Assembly (NCBI RefSeq): GCF_004458765.1
Contig: NZ_SPJX01000710.1
Coordinates: 248,001 to 312,000 of the forward strand
Direction: 5' to 3'
Source: Microvirga pakistanensis
GTDB taxonomy: Bacteria > Pseudomonadota > Alphaproteobacteria > Rhizobiales > Beijerinckiaceae
Length of the DNA stretch: 64,000 nucleotides
Positions within the stretch are counted from its first letter, which is position 1. Every line of letters begins with the position of its first letter. Of the stretch, positions 1 to 9,109 are shown one piece after another. The notes beneath the pieces are model-generated. The model did no database searches, was not told the origin of the DNA, and saw only the letters and a list, made by a program, of their open reading frames with translations. A program made the translations under genes and the position numbers.

Positions 1-395
1 TCTTCGGCTTCACCCATTGCCCGGAGGTCTGCCCGACCACGCTCTACGATCTCACGCAGGATCTGGCGTCGCTCGGGTCCGACGCGGACAAGCTGCGGGT
101 CGCCTTCATCACCGTCGATCCCGAGCAGGACACGCCGGACCTGATGAAGACCTACCTCTCGTCCTTCGATCCGCGCATCGTGGGGCTGACCGGAACGGCG
201 GAGGAGATCGCCGCGGTCGCGAAGGCCTACAAGATCTACTACCGCAAGGTACCCACCGATTCCGGCTACACCATGGATCACTCCGCCACGATCTTCCTCA
301 TGGACGGCAAGGGCGATTTCTACGGCACGTCGAACTTTCAGGAAACCGCCGAGATCAGGCGCTCGAAGCTGAAGCAGCTGATCAAGAACGGGTGA
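1..395 (+). CDS. SCO1/SenC family copper chaperone, C-terminal part
   Basis: The gene enters from the left edge, so its start and N-terminal membrane anchor are outside the window; reading from base 3 the frame is open to the TGA at 393-395. The visible protein opens with FGFTHCPEVCPTTL, which carries the CxxxC copper-binding pair of SCO proteins, and the conserved third ligand histidine lies in MDHSATIFLMD. The fold is thioredoxin-like. SCO proteins deliver copper to the CuA centre of cytochrome c oxidase on the periplasmic side of the inner membrane. No oxidase genes are visible, but they may lie upstream. About 130 residues are present, close to the whole globular domain. The family call is firm; the exact cytochrome oxidase partner is not known. 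Confidence 0.9.
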   Translation, partial: FGFTHCPEVCPTTLYDLTQDLASLGSDADKLRVAFITVDPEQDTPDLMKTYLSSFDPRIVGLTGTAEEIAAVAKAYKIYYRKVPTDSGYTMDHSATIFLMDGKGDFYGTSNFQETAEIRRSKLKQLIKNG

Positions 396-406
396 TGTTC
401 TTCTCA

Positions 407-500
407 CCGTCATGGCCGGACTTGGTCCGGCCATCCACGCCTGCAGAACCGCGAGAGCCATCAAGACGTGGATTCCCGGCACAAGGCCGGGGATAGCGAA
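407..500. repeat. Dispersed palindromic repeat, family A (copy 1)
   Basis: An intergenic unit begins CCGTCATGGCCGGACTTGG and contains inverted arms: CCGGACTTGGTCCGG, and GGCCATCCACG answered by ACGTGGATTCCCGG about 50 bases later. Related units lie at about 19687, 22556, 41604, 45888 and 54905. The family is described further in the findings. Confidence 0.75.
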
Positions 501-525
501 GGAAGGAAAGGCGATCCCTTTCATG

Positions 526-557
<32 letters not shown>

Positions 558-622
558 TCATCGAGCCTCTGGAAGGCTTCGTTGCCGCATCGCGCCTGTC
601 GCGCGATGCGGGGTGTTCCGTC

Positions 623-1987
623 TTAGTAATTGTAGGCGCGCTCGCCATGGTCGGCGAGGTCGAGGCCTTCGCGCTCCTGGTCCTGCGTGACGCGCAGGCC
701 GACGATCATATCGACGATCTTGTAGAGCACCACGGAGCCGATGCCGGTCCAGACCAGGGTGATGACCACCGCGATGATCTGCGTCCAGACCTGACCGCCG
801 ATGCTGTACTCGCCGACGCCGTAGCCGCCCAGGGACGGAGCCGCCACGATGCCGGTGCCGATGGCGCCGATGATGCCGCCCACGCCGTGGATGCCGAAGA
901 CGTCGAGAGCGTCGTCGTAGCCGAGAGCGTTCTTCACGCCCGTCACCGCGAAGTAGCAGACCGCGCCGGCCACGAGGCCCAGAACGATGGAGCCCATCGG
1001 ACCGGCAAGGCCGGCGGCCGGCGTGATGGCCACGAGGCCTGCGACCGCGCCCGAGGCGATGCCCAGCAGTGAGGCCTTGCCCTTGCCCATGGCCTCGACG
1101 GTCATCCAGGCGAGGCCCGCAGCGGCGGGAGCCACGATGGTGTTGAGGAGCGCGAGAGCGGCACCGCCGGTGGCCTCCAGGTTGGAGCCGGCGTTGAAGC
1201 CGAACCAGCCGACCCACAGAAGGCAGGCGCCCACGAAGGTGAGGGTGAGCGAGTGCGGCGCCATCAGGTCGCGGCCGTAGCCGATGCGCTTGCCGATGAG
1301 GAGCGCGCCGACGAGGCCGGCCACGCCCGAGTTGATGTGCACCACTGTGCCGCCCGCGAAGTCGAGGGCGCCGAGGCCGAAGAGGTAGCCTTCCGAGAAC
1401 CACACCATGTGGGCGATCGGCAGGTACACGAAGGTCACCCACAGGCCCGTGAACAGCATCACGGCCGAGAACTTGATGCGCTCGGCGAAGGCGCCGACGA
1501 TCAGGGCAGGGGTGATGCACGCGAAGGTGAGCTGGAACGCCACGAAGGTGAGTTCCGGGATGGCGACGCCCTTGGTGAAGGTGTCGGCGGTGGAATCCGT
1601 CGTCACGCCGGCCAGGAAGGCCTTGGAGAAGCCACCGATGATGGCGCCGAGCGTTCCCTCGCCGCCGGACGTGAAGGCGAGCGAGTAGCCGTAGAACACC
1701 CACAGGATCGACACGAGGCTGAACACCGCGAAGACCTGCATGAGCACGGACAGCATGTTCTTGGTGCGCACGAGGCCGCCGTAGAACAGCGCGAGGCCCG
1801 GGATCGTCATGAGGATGACGAGGAGCGTGGACACGAGCATCCAGGCGGTGTCGCCCTTGTTGACCGTGGGGGCGGCGGCCGCATCGGCCACGGGAGCAGC
1901 GGCATCCTGCGCGAGAGCGGGATCGATGGCGGCGAGGGTTAAGCCCAGCGCACCGAGCGCGGGCAGAAGAAGATGACGGAACTTCAT
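623..1987 (-). CDS. amtB: Ammonium transporter AmtB
   Basis: Encodes 454 residues: a signal peptide (MKFRHLLLPALGALGL... to ALAQ), a short Ala-rich linker, then the Amt/Mep/Rh channel domain with about 11 membrane helices. Recognisable motifs include WMLVSTLLVILMTIPGLALFYGG near the start of the domain, AGGTVVHINSG and DVFGIHGVGG carrying the paired pore histidines. The start at 1987 was chosen because CGGAG lies about 10 bases upstream and the signal peptide begins there; an in-frame ATG at 2026 would add 13 residues and touch the glnK stop. The gene follows glnK with a 38-base gap, the usual glnK-amtB operon in which GlnK plugs the channel when nitrogen is plentiful. Confidence 0.97.
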   Translation of the reverse strand: MKFRHLLLPALGALGLTLAAIDPALAQDAAAPVADAAAAPTVNKGDTAWMLVSTLLVILMTIPGLALFYGGLVRTKNMLSVLMQVFAVFSLVSILWVFYGYSLAFTSGGEGTLGAIIGGFSKAFLAGVTTDSTADTFTKGVAIPELTFVAFQLTFACITPALIVGAFAERIKFSAVMLFTGLWVTFVYLPIAHMVWFSEGYLFGLGALDFAGGTVVHINSGVAGLVGALLIGKRIGYGRDLMAPHSLTLTFVGACLLWVGWFGFNAGSNLEATGGAALALLNTIVAPAAAGLAWMTVEAMGKGKASLLGIASGAVAGLVAITPAAGLAGPMGSIVLGLVAGAVCYFAVTGVKNALGYDDALDVFGIHGVGGIIGAIGTGIVAAPSLGGYGVGEYSIGGQVWTQIIAVVITLVWTGIGSVVLYKIVDMIVGLRVTQDQEREGLDLADHGERAYNY

Positions 1988-2025
1988 CGGATTCAAACTC
2001 CGGAGAACGTAAAAGGAGAAGGACA

Positions 2026-2364
2026 TCAAAGAGCGTCGGAATCGGTCTCGCCCGTGCGGATGCGGACCGCTTTCTCGAGCGACGTGACGAAGATCTTGCC
2101 GTCGCCGATCTGGCCCGTGCGCGCCGCGGCGGTGATCGCGTCGATCACCTGCGGCACGAGGTCGGATGCGACCGCCACCTCGATCTTGAGCTTCGGCAGG
2201 AAGCTCACGGCATATTCGGCGCCACGGTAGATCTCCGTATGGCCTTTCTGCCGTCCGTATCCCTTCACCTCGGTCACCGTGAGCCCGTGCACGCCGAGCG
2301 CCGTGAGCGCGTCGCGCACCTCCTCCAGCTTGAACGGCTTGATGACCGCCATCACGATTTTCAT
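2026..2364 (-). CDS. glnK: Nitrogen regulatory protein PII (GlnK)
   Basis: A 112-residue PII protein starting MKIVMAVIKPFKLEEVRDAL, the standard family start; an AAGGGGG ribosome-binding site lies just upstream of 2364. The T-loop GYGRQKGHTEIYRGAEY carries Tyr51, the uridylylation site, and the C-terminal region has the GDGKIFV nucleotide-binding motif. PII trimers sense ATP/ADP and 2-oxoglutarate and report nitrogen status; the paralogue next to amtB normally gates that channel. The stop is 38 bases before amtB, and the pair is preceded by a sigma-54 promoter. By context it is GlnK rather than GlnB. Confidence 0.97.
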   Translation of the reverse strand: MKIVMAVIKPFKLEEVRDALTALGVHGLTVTEVKGYGRQKGHTEIYRGAEYAVSFLPKLKIEVAVASDLVPQVIDAITAAARTGQIGDGKIFVTSLEKAVRIRTGETDSDAL

Positions 2365-2453
2365 GGGTTGCCCCCTTTGAGATGCTGGCCCGAATGCTCG
2401 GGCAGCGATTTCCACACGAACCCGCCGCCCAGGGCGGGTGTCGGAGGGAGGTA

Positions 2454-2470
2454 TGCAACGATCGTGCCAA
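2454..2470 (-). promoter_or_regulatory. Sigma-54 (RpoN) promoter of glnK-amtB
   Basis: On the minus strand the sequence reads TTGGCACGATCGTTGCA, matching the consensus TGGCACG-N4-TTGCA at every position. It lies about 90 bases upstream of the glnK start, and the expected transcript start is near 2443. Sigma-54 dependence fits NtrC control under nitrogen limitation. I saw no convincing NtrC operator between here and the tesB end at 2722; an imperfect inverted repeat CCTGCC-N9-GGCAGG is at about 2496-2516. Confidence 0.88.
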
Positions 2471-2721
2471 GCCGCTTCGGCAGGGAGGAGCGGGCCTGCC
2501 TCTTTCCTAGGCAGGTCTGGAATGGCTAGAAATCGACCTTATTGTCTAATTATGAGGCAGATGTTCCGAGGAGCGCTCTGAAAAGGCGCGTGCCTCGGGG
2601 ACAGGACGCTCTCACGACATCACCGGTTTCGTGCCGGTGATCCCGATGCGGTGAGGCGTTGCGCTTGTCCTGACCCGATGATCCCTGGATCGGATTGGGA
2701 ACGGCCAGGAGGGGGCTGCTG

Positions 2722-3582
2722 TCAGGCGGAGCGGTCGCGGATCAGCCCTTCCTGGGCGACCGAAGCCACGAGGGTGCCGTCCTGTTTGAAGATCAGACCG
2801 CGGGAAAAGCCGCGCGCGCCCGAGGCGTTGGGGGTGTCCTGGGCGTAGAGCAGCCATTCGTCGGCCCGGAAGGGCCGGTGAAACCACATGGCATGGTCGA
2901 GGCTCGCCGCCTGGACCGTGGGATCGAACACCGTCCGGCCATGCGGGATGAGGGAGGTGTCCAGGAGCGTCATGTCCGAGGCATAGGCGAGGACGCATTG
3001 GTGGATGGCCGGGTCGTCCGGGAGCCGGCCGGTCGTCTTGATCCAGACGTGGAACCGTGGCTCGCCGGGCGCGCGGGAGGTGTAGCGCTTGATCTCCACC
3101 GGGCGGATTTCCAGGGGACGCTCGCGCTCGTAATAGGTGCGCATGGGCTCGGGCATCTGGAGCAGCAGGCCGCCCTTCACCTCCTCCTCGGACGGGAGCT
3201 CGTCCGGACCCGGAACGTCCGGCATCTCGGCCTGGTGCCCGAAGCCGCCCTCATCCACCTGGAACGAGGCCGACATGGCGAAGATCGCCTGGCCGTGCTG
3301 GGTGGCCACCACCCGGCGGGTCGTGAAGCTCTTGCCGTCGCGGATGCGGTCGACCTCGTAGATGATCGGAACCTTGGGGTCGCCGGGCAGCATGAAGTAG
3401 CAATGGAGCGAATGGGGATGGCGCCCCTCCACCGTGCGGGTGGCGGCCACCAGCGACTGCCCGATCACCTGCCCGCCGAAGACCCGCTGCCAGCCGCTCT
3501 TCGGACTCTGGCCGCGAAACAGGTTCACCTCGAGCGGCTCGAGATCGAGAATGGAGAGAAGGTCCGTCACGGCGCGGGACAT
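2722..3582 (-). CDS. tesB: Acyl-CoA thioesterase II
   Basis: A 286-residue protein, the same length as E. coli TesB. It shows two tandem hotdog domains: an N-terminal half with GWQRVFGGQVIGQSLVAA and HSLHCYFMLPGDP, and a C-terminal half with ASLDHAMWFHRPFRADEWLLY and GRGLIF-like RGFSRGLIFKQDGTLVAS. The family hydrolyses acyl-CoAs of varied chain length to free acid and CoA. The start at 3582 (MSRAVTDLLSILDLEPLEVNLF) matches family members; upstream sequence in the same frame is not TesB-like. It diverges from the FAD monooxygenase gene, sharing a 168-base gap. Confidence 0.95.
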   Translation of the reverse strand: MSRAVTDLLSILDLEPLEVNLFRGQSPKSGWQRVFGGQVIGQSLVAATRTVEGRHPHSLHCYFMLPGDPKVPIIYEVDRIRDGKSFTTRRVVATQHGQAIFAMSASFQVDEGGFGHQAEMPDVPGPDELPSEEEVKGGLLLQMPEPMRTYYERERPLEIRPVEIKRYTSRAPGEPRFHVWIKTTGRLPDDPAIHQCVLAYASDMTLLDTSLIPHGRTVFDPTVQAASLDHAMWFHRPFRADEWLLYAQDTPNASGARGFSRGLIFKQDGTLVASVAQEGLIRDRSA

Positions 3583-3750
3583 GAATCGATCATCCTTCAA
3601 CGGGAAAGCCCATCCATCGGCGAGCCTTGCGGGAACGTCAAGCTTGACGCTGGTCGATGGATCGCTGACACCCAACCTAATAGAGTGAACGCCGCAAAAG
3701 GCGAAGCGGTGCGCCCGGACGGGACGCTTCGAGAGCTTAAGGAGAACCAC

Positions 3751-5013
3751 ATGGCTGCAGCAGCGGGCACGGAGCGGTCGCGCATCGTCATCGCAGGCGG
3801 CGGGCTCGCTGGCCTGTCCCTGTCGCTCGCCCTCAAGCGCGCGCTCGCCGACGGGATCGACGTGGTCATGTGCGATCCGGCGCTCGCGCGCGATCCGCAC
3901 GGGGATCGGCGCTCCTTTGCAATTGCGGCTGCGGCGCGGCGGATGTTCGAGGCCCTGGGCCTCTGGGACAGGGTGGCCGACAGGGCTCAGCCGATCCTCG
4001 ACATGGTGATCACCGATTCCAGCCTGCAGGACCCGGTGCGGCCCACGTTCCTGACTTTCGAGGGCGCGGTGGAGGGTGAGCCCTTCGCCCATATGGTGAC
4101 CTCGGGCGACCTGACGGCGCTCCTGCTCGAGGCATGCCGTGACAGCGGCGTGAGCCTGCGGCCCGAGGGCGTGAAGGGCTTCACCGTGCAGGGCGCCCGG
4201 AACGACGTCGTGCTGACCGGCGGCGAGACGGTTCCGGCCGCTCTCCTCGTGGCCGCGGACGGGGCGCGCTCACGCCTGAGAGAGCAGGCGGGCATCGGCT
4301 GGATCACCTGGCCGTACAACCAGTCGGGCATCGTCGCCACCATCGCGCACGAGCGCGATCACGAGGGCCGGGCGGTGGAGCACTTCCTGCCGGCAGGTCC
4401 CTTCGCGATCCTGCCCCTGAAGGACGATGTCCGGCCCGACGGCACCGTCCGGCACCGCTCCTCCATCGTATGGACCGAGCGCAGCGAGACCGTGCCCGCG
4501 CTGCTCGAATCCCAGCCCGAGGATCTCCTGGCGGAACTCGAGAAGCGGTTCGGCCTGCAGCTCGGAAAGATTGCCTTCGAGACCAAGCCGCAGGCCTATC
4601 CACTGGCCTTCGGGGTGGCGCGCTCCTTCGTGGGCGAGCGCCTCGCGCTCCTGGGCGACGCGGCCCATCTCATCCATCCGATAGCAGGCCAGGGCCTGAA
4701 TCTCGGCCTGCACGACGCGGCGGCGCTGGCGGAAATCGTCACGGACGCCATGCGGCTGGGCCAGGATCCGGGCGCCGCCGACGTGCTCCTGCAATACGAG
4801 CGCGCGCGCAGGGCGGACATCACCGCCATGGGCATGGTGACGGACGGCCTGAACCGGCTGTTCTCCAACGACCTGCTGCCCGCGCGGCTGATTCGGGATC
4901 TCGGTCTCGGCCTGGTCGACCGCATGCCCGGCCTGAAACGCTTCTTCATCGGCGAGGCGGCGGGCCTGAGGCGGGGCGCCGGGCCGCGCCTGCTGAGGGG
5001 CGAGGCGCTTTAA
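3751..5013 (+). CDS. UbiH/UbiF-type FAD-dependent monooxygenase
   Basis: A 420-residue flavoprotein hydroxylase. The N-terminal Rossmann motif is GGGLAGLSLSLAL (residues 16-28) and the second FAD motif is LLGDAAHLIHPIAGQGLNLGLHD near residue 305. This pattern is typical of ubiquinone-biosynthesis hydroxylases (UbiH, UbiF, UbiI, alphaproteobacterial UbiL), which hydroxylate the quinone ring at the inner face of the membrane. The start ATG is preceded by TAAGGAG. Which ring carbon it acts on cannot be told from sequence, so no gene symbol is given. No other ubi gene is adjacent. Confidence 0.88.
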   Translation: MAAAAGTERSRIVIAGGGLAGLSLSLALKRALADGIDVVMCDPALARDPHGDRRSFAIAAAARRMFEALGLWDRVADRAQPILDMVITDSSLQDPVRPTFLTFEGAVEGEPFAHMVTSGDLTALLLEACRDSGVSLRPEGVKGFTVQGARNDVVLTGGETVPAALLVAADGARSRLREQAGIGWITWPYNQSGIVATIAHERDHEGRAVEHFLPAGPFAILPLKDDVRPDGTVRHRSSIVWTERSETVPALLESQPEDLLAELEKRFGLQLGKIAFETKPQAYPLAFGVARSFVGERLALLGDAAHLIHPIAGQGLNLGLHDAAALAEIVTDAMRLGQDPGAADVLLQYERARRADITAMGMVTDGLNRLFSNDLLPARLIRDLGLGLVDRMPGLKRFFIGEAAGLRRGAGPRLLRGEAL

Positions 5014-5255
5014 GCCGGGCAGAGGCTGCCTGGTCCGGATCGTGGTGAAAGGTCGCCGGGCAGCTGCGGCTTTACGCTTTGGTAACGCTCCAGATATTTG
5101 AGGGGCTGCCGCTCTCACCTTGGAAATCCGGTTTTTCATCGGAAGCCGCTGCCCACCTCTGCAGGTGCGGCGGAAATGTTCACGTTCGGCCCTTTTCGTT
5201 TGCCACGACATAACGTATCAATCGGCCATCATTCCTCGCTTTTCGGAAAAGACCC

Positions 5256-7748
5256 ATGGCCGACTATTACTTCGATCCAGCCAACCCTCCCACCTATGCC
5301 GCCGACGGCAGTGTGGTCCTCCAGGAGGGCACCGCGTTCGTCGGCGTGACCATCCGCAACGGCACCGCGGACAAGAACGCCCTCAACGCCGTCGGAATCC
5401 AGGACATCACCATCATTCCCGGCGTGACGGTCCGGGCCGAGAACGACGCGATCAACTTCGCGGCGGCCGGGACCGCAACCAGCGCGAACAGGGTCTTCAA
5501 CGGCGGCGGCTTCATCTCGGCCGTGGCAGGTGCCGGCATTTACTTTGCTAATGGCGGCGACGGCATCGTCACGAACCAGGGCACCGTCACCGGCGCCACC
5601 GGCATCAAGATGGACGGCAACGGCAAGCTGGATGTTCTGAACAGTGGCACGATCAACACGTCCGGAAAGGCCATCGTGAGTGGCTCCGCCAACGACAGGG
5701 TGGTCAATGCCGGGCTGATCCGCTCAACGGGCGCTGAGGGAATCGCGATCGATCTCGGCGCCGGCGACGACGTCTATGACGGCAGCGGCGGCACCACCAT
5801 CGGCAAGATCGTGCTGGGCGACGGCAACGACAAGGCCTATGGCGGCGCGGGCTCCGAGGTCTTCGTCGGCGGCAAGGGGAATGACTTCTACGACGGCGGC
5901 GCGGGCAGCGACACGGTCGATTATTCGGCCGCGACGGGGGCCATCACCGTGGATCTGTCGCAGACGGGCCAGCAGGCGATCGGCGGGGGGTACGATTCCA
6001 ACACCCTGTTCAGCATCGAGAACATCATCGGCGGCACCGGCGCCGATTCGATCAAGGGCAGCAGCGCCGACAACATGCTCCAGGGCGGCGAGGGCAACGA
6101 CACCCTGGAAGGCGGCGCCGGCAACGACACGCTGGATGGCGGCGTCGGCGACCAGGATACGGCCAACTACTCGACCACGACAACCTCGCTCAAAGTGGAC
6201 CTCAGGACCAGCGACGTGTCCCAGAATACCTTCGGGTCGGGCTGGGACTTGTTGAAGGGCATCGAGAACGTCACCGGCGGCAGCGGTTCCGACACCATCG
6301 ACGGCAGCCAGGGTGACAACAAGCTCCTGGGCTTGAGCGGCAACGACAGCCTCAACGGCCACGGCGGCAACGATCTGCTCGAGGGCGACCTGGGCAACGA
6401 TACCCTCGACGGCGGCGCGGACAACGATACTCTGAATGGCGGCATCGGCAACGACAGCCTCCTCGGCGGCACCGGCATCGACAAGCTCGTCGGCGACGTG
6501 GGCAACGATACGCTCCAGGGTGGCGACGGCAACGATACCCTCGAAGGCGGCGAGGGCAACGACATGGCCGTCTTCTCAGGCATGCGGAACAATTATCTGA
6601 TTTCGGTGACTACAGGCAGCGAGGATACCGCGTATACGGTCAAGCATACGGTCGAGGGCGGCGAAGGCGAAGACACGGTCCTCGGCGCGGGCGGCGAGGA
6701 CAGCCTCAAGGGGATTCGTCTTCTGAAGTTCCTCGAAGGGGATGGAACAGCCGACGACAAGACCTACGCTCTCACTAATTCCGCGGCTCCGACCACGGTC
6801 GGCCTCTCCGGCACCGGCATCCGGGAAAACAGCGCCAATGACACGGTCGTCGGCGTTCTCTCGGCCACCGATGCCGATGGCGATGCGCTGACCTTCACCC
6901 TGGTCGACAACGATGACGATTCGAGCAACAACTTTTTTAAGCTTGATGCCGACGGCAGGACCATCCGCGTCAAGGACAAGAACCTCCTGAACTTCGAAAC
7001 CCTGAGCAACGGCCAGCTGACCGCCAAATACGTCCTCAAGGTGACGGTGAGCGACGGCATTATGAACCTCAGCGACGGCGCCATGACCGGCACCGCCACG
7101 CGAGACGTGGTCGTCACGATCACCAACGAATACGAGGACGCTCCGGTCATTCGCCGCGGAACGAATGCCGGCGAGCAGGCCATCGGCGAATACGGCAGCG
7201 ACAGGGTCTACGGCCTAGGCGGGAACGACGAGGTCTTCGGCCGCAAGGGGAACGACCTTCTCGACGGTGGCACCGGCAACGATTTCGTTATCGGTGGAGA
7301 CGGGAGCCAGGGAACCGGACTGCTCACCACCGGCAACGACACGCTTTATGGCGGCAGCGGCAGCGACACCCTTTTCGGCGGCGACGGCGTCGACTTGCTC
7401 TACGGCGGCACCGGCAGGGACACCCTGTATGGCGGCACCGGCTCGGACACATTCGTGTTCAACGCGTCGCTGTCGAGCGCCAACATCGATCACATCGCAG
7501 ACTTCCGGTCGGAGGACACGATCAAGCTGTATCGTGGGATCTTCTCCAAGATCGCCAAGGGAACCCTGTCGGCCGATGCGTTCGTGGTCGGTGATCGGGT
7601 GAAGGACAAGGAAGACCGGATCATCTACTACAAGACGGGCGGCGCCCTGTTCTACGATCCGGATGGCACCGGCAGTGCAAAGGCAGTGCAGTTCGCGACG
7701 ATCGGCAAGAACCTGTCCCTGAGCTACAAGGATTTCGTCATCTACTGA
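5256..7748 (+). CDS. RTX calcium-binding secreted protein with cadherin-like domain
   Basis: 830 residues without a cleavable signal peptide. Residues 1-170 look like a beta-helix, with repeated short strands such as GIVTNQGTVTGATGIK and VLNSGTINTSGKAI. Blocks of RTX nonapeptides (GGxGxDxLx) follow at about 165-215, 255-300, 340-450 and 640-735. A cadherin-like segment at about 515-630 contains ENSANDTVVGVLSATDADGD. The C-terminus (SDTFVFN, then a DHIADF motif, to DFVIY) resembles the secretion region of serralysin-type RTX proteins. Family knowledge predicts export by a type I system and calcium-dependent folding outside the cell. No ABC/MFP/TolC genes are adjacent. Substrate, adhesin or toxin activity is unknown. 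Confidence 0.9.
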   Translation: MADYYFDPANPPTYAADGSVVLQEGTAFVGVTIRNGTADKNALNAVGIQDITIIPGVTVRAENDAINFAAAGTATSANRVFNGGGFISAVAGAGIYFANGGDGIVTNQGTVTGATGIKMDGNGKLDVLNSGTINTSGKAIVSGSANDRVVNAGLIRSTGAEGIAIDLGAGDDVYDGSGGTTIGKIVLGDGNDKAYGGAGSEVFVGGKGNDFYDGGAGSDTVDYSAATGAITVDLSQTGQQAIGGGYDSNTLFSIENIIGGTGADSIKGSSADNMLQGGEGNDTLEGGAGNDTLDGGVGDQDTANYSTTTTSLKVDLRTSDVSQNTFGSGWDLLKGIENVTGGSGSDTIDGSQGDNKLLGLSGNDSLNGHGGNDLLEGDLGNDTLDGGADNDTLNGGIGNDSLLGGTGIDKLVGDVGNDTLQGGDGNDTLEGGEGNDMAVFSGMRNNYLISVTTGSEDTAYTVKHTVEGGEGEDTVLGAGGEDSLKGIRLLKFLEGDGTADDKTYALTNSAAPTTVGLSGTGIRENSANDTVVGVLSATDADGDALTFTLVDNDDDSSNNFFKLDADGRTIRVKDKNLLNFETLSNGQLTAKYVLKVTVSDGIMNLSDGAMTGTATRDVVVTITNEYEDAPVIRRGTNAGEQAIGEYGSDRVYGLGGNDEVFGRKGNDLLDGGTGNDFVIGGDGSQGTGLLTTGNDTLYGGSGSDTLFGGDGVDLLYGGTGRDTLYGGTGSDTFVFNASLSSANIDHIADFRSEDTIKLYRGIFSKIAKGTLSADAFVVGDRVKDKEDRIIYYKTGGALFYDPDGTGSAKAVQFATIGKNLSLSYKDFVIY

Positions 7749-7761
7749 CGACCTTCAAATA

Positions 7762-7793
7762 AAAGCCCGGCTCGTGAGAACCGGGCTTTCAAG
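7762..7793. terminator. Bidirectional terminator between RTX gene and ppa
   Basis: Stem AAAGCCCGG/CCGGGCTTT (7762-7770 and 7781-7789) with a partly paired 10-base loop, A-rich on the left and T-rich on the right. It sits between convergent genes. Confidence 0.75.
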
Positions 7794-7835
7794 GCGCAGG
7801 GGCTGGGGGCTCCTCAACCGTTCCTTCGAGCCGGC

Positions 7836-8366
7836 CTATTTCTGCTTGGCGCGCTCGACGGCTTCCTGGATCAGGCGATGGGCTTCGGCCTTGTCGCCCC
7901 AGCGGATGATCTTCGCCCATTTGCCGGGCTCGAGATCCTTGTAGTGCTCGAAGAAGTGCTCGATCTGCTTGAGGGTGATCTCGGGAAGATCGGTGTAGTT
8001 CTGCACCCGGTCGTAGCGCTGGGTCAGCTTGCTCGACGGCACCGCGATGATCTTCTCGTCCTGGCCGCCGTCGTCCTCCATCACGAGCACGCCCACGGGG
8101 CGCACGTTCATGACGGCGCCGGGCACGATGGCGCGGGTATTGGCGATGAGCACGTCGCAGGGATCGCCGTCGCCGGACAGGGTGTGGGGGATGAAGCCGT
8201 AATTTCCAGGATACCGCATGGCGGTATAGAGGAAGCGGTCGACGACGAGAGCGCCCGACTCCTTGTCCATCTCGTACTTGATGGGCTCGCCGCCGATCGG
8301 CACTTCGATGACGACGTTCACGTCCTCAGGCGGGTTCTTTCCAGTCTGGATCGCGTCAAGGCGCAT
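7836..8366 (-). CDS. ppa: Inorganic pyrophosphatase
   Basis: A 176-residue family I soluble pyrophosphatase, of normal length. The signature [10 protein letters not shown] contains the catalytic aspartates; [26 protein letters not shown] and [11 protein letters not shown] complete the active-site region. It hydrolyses pyrophosphate to phosphate with Mg2+, pulling biosynthetic reactions forward in the cytoplasm. The start at 8366 ([19 protein letters not shown]) matches the family; 22 upstream codons in the same frame are not conserved-looking. Confidence 0.97.
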   Translation of the reverse strand: MRLDAIQTGKNPPEDVNVVIEVPIGGEPIKYEMDKESGALVVDRFLYTAMRYPGNYGFIPHTLSGDGDPCDVLIANTRAIVPGAVMNVRPVGVLVMEDDGGQDEKIIAVPSSKLTQRYDRVQNYTDLPEITLKQIEHFFEHYKDLEPGKWAKIIRWGDKAEAHRLIQEAVERAKQK

Positions 8367-8549
8367 AGAGCTGTTCTCCGGAAAAGGCTTGTGGCACCGG
8401 TTTCGGTGAAGAAGGAGCTTCCACCGATCCATGCAGCAAAACGAAGCCCTGTGGAGCGATCAAGGCTTCATAACCTTGCGCGCGCCCCTTAAGGCTTTCG
8501 CGCTTCACTAGCCGGACTGGGCGCGTGCAACAAGAACCAAAACGTGTTT

Positions 8550-9056
8550 TTACCGAAAGAGATAGGCGACCTTGGCAAGAGGAGTTCCGCCGATCCGCTC
8601 CTCGACCCGGGCGATGCTGCGTCCGCCGAGGCCCTCGTAGAAGGCGCAGGCGCGCTGGTTCTCGGCTAGGGCCCACACGGCCACCTGTCGCATGTCGCTG
8701 TGGCGCAGATCATTGAGCACCGCCTTGAACAGACGCCGGCCGAGCCCGATCCCCTGGTATTCCGGCAGGAGATAGATCTCGTCGATCTCGCCTTCCGCCG
8801 GGAGTGAGCGATCGCGGCAGCGGCCGTAGGACGCGTAACCCGCGATCCCCTGTCCGATATCCAGCACCACGAGAGGCCGGCCTCGGGTCACGGTGGAACG
8901 CCACCAGCGCTCGCTGCGACGGGCGAACATCTTGTCCAGGGTCACGCCGGGAATGATGCCGAGATAGGCCTCGCGCCAGGCGGCGTCGAACACCCTGGAC
9001 AGGGCTGAGGCGTCATCGGGCTTGGCATGACGGATGCTGACGAGGAGGTCGCTCAT
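8550..9056 (-). CDS. GNAT family N-acetyltransferase
   Basis: A 168-residue protein with the GNAT acetyl-CoA site: EIDEIYLLPEYQGIGLGRRLFKAV (motif A, QGIGLGRRL at the pyrophosphate loop) and AVWALAENQRACAFYEGLGG (motif B). The N-terminus SIRHAKPDDASALSRVFDAAW is typical of RimI-like members. The substrate is unknown. The start at 9056 (MSDLLVSIRHAKPDD) fits the domain; an alternative ATG lies at 9107. A CtrA-like box about 55 bases upstream of the chosen start could place it under cell-cycle control. Confidence 0.88.
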   Translation of the reverse strand: MSDLLVSIRHAKPDDASALSRVFDAAWREAYLGIIPGVTLDKMFARRSERWWRSTVTRGRPLVVLDIGQGIAGYASYGRCRDRSLPAEGEIDEIYLLPEYQGIGLGRRLFKAVLNDLRHSDMRQVAVWALAENQRACAFYEGLGGRSIARVEERIGGTPLAKVAYLFR

Positions 9057-9109
9057 GGCTTGAGGCAATGTCTTGAGATGCAACGATAATGAGCTTCGCC
9101 GGGCCATGG

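Noticed and set aside
558-1703. Long minus-strand open frame (381 codons) over amtB
   Set aside because: Arg/His-rich shadow in another frame of amtB; no ribosome-binding site or family signature.
2618-2645. Hairpin ATCACCGG/CCGGTGAT as a terminator of tesB
   Set aside because: The stem is real but there is no T-tract in the tesB direction, so the role is unclear.
2695-3750. In-frame upstream extension of the FAD monooxygenase gene
   Set aside because: It runs antisense through tesB; the true start at 3751 has TAAGGAG and the FAD motif soon after.
5800-6560. Regularly spaced short DNA repeats resembling a CRISPR-like array
   Set aside because: They are codons for RTX nonapeptides (GGxGNDTL) in one long open frame; spacing is 27 bases or multiples, with no spacers and no cas genes.
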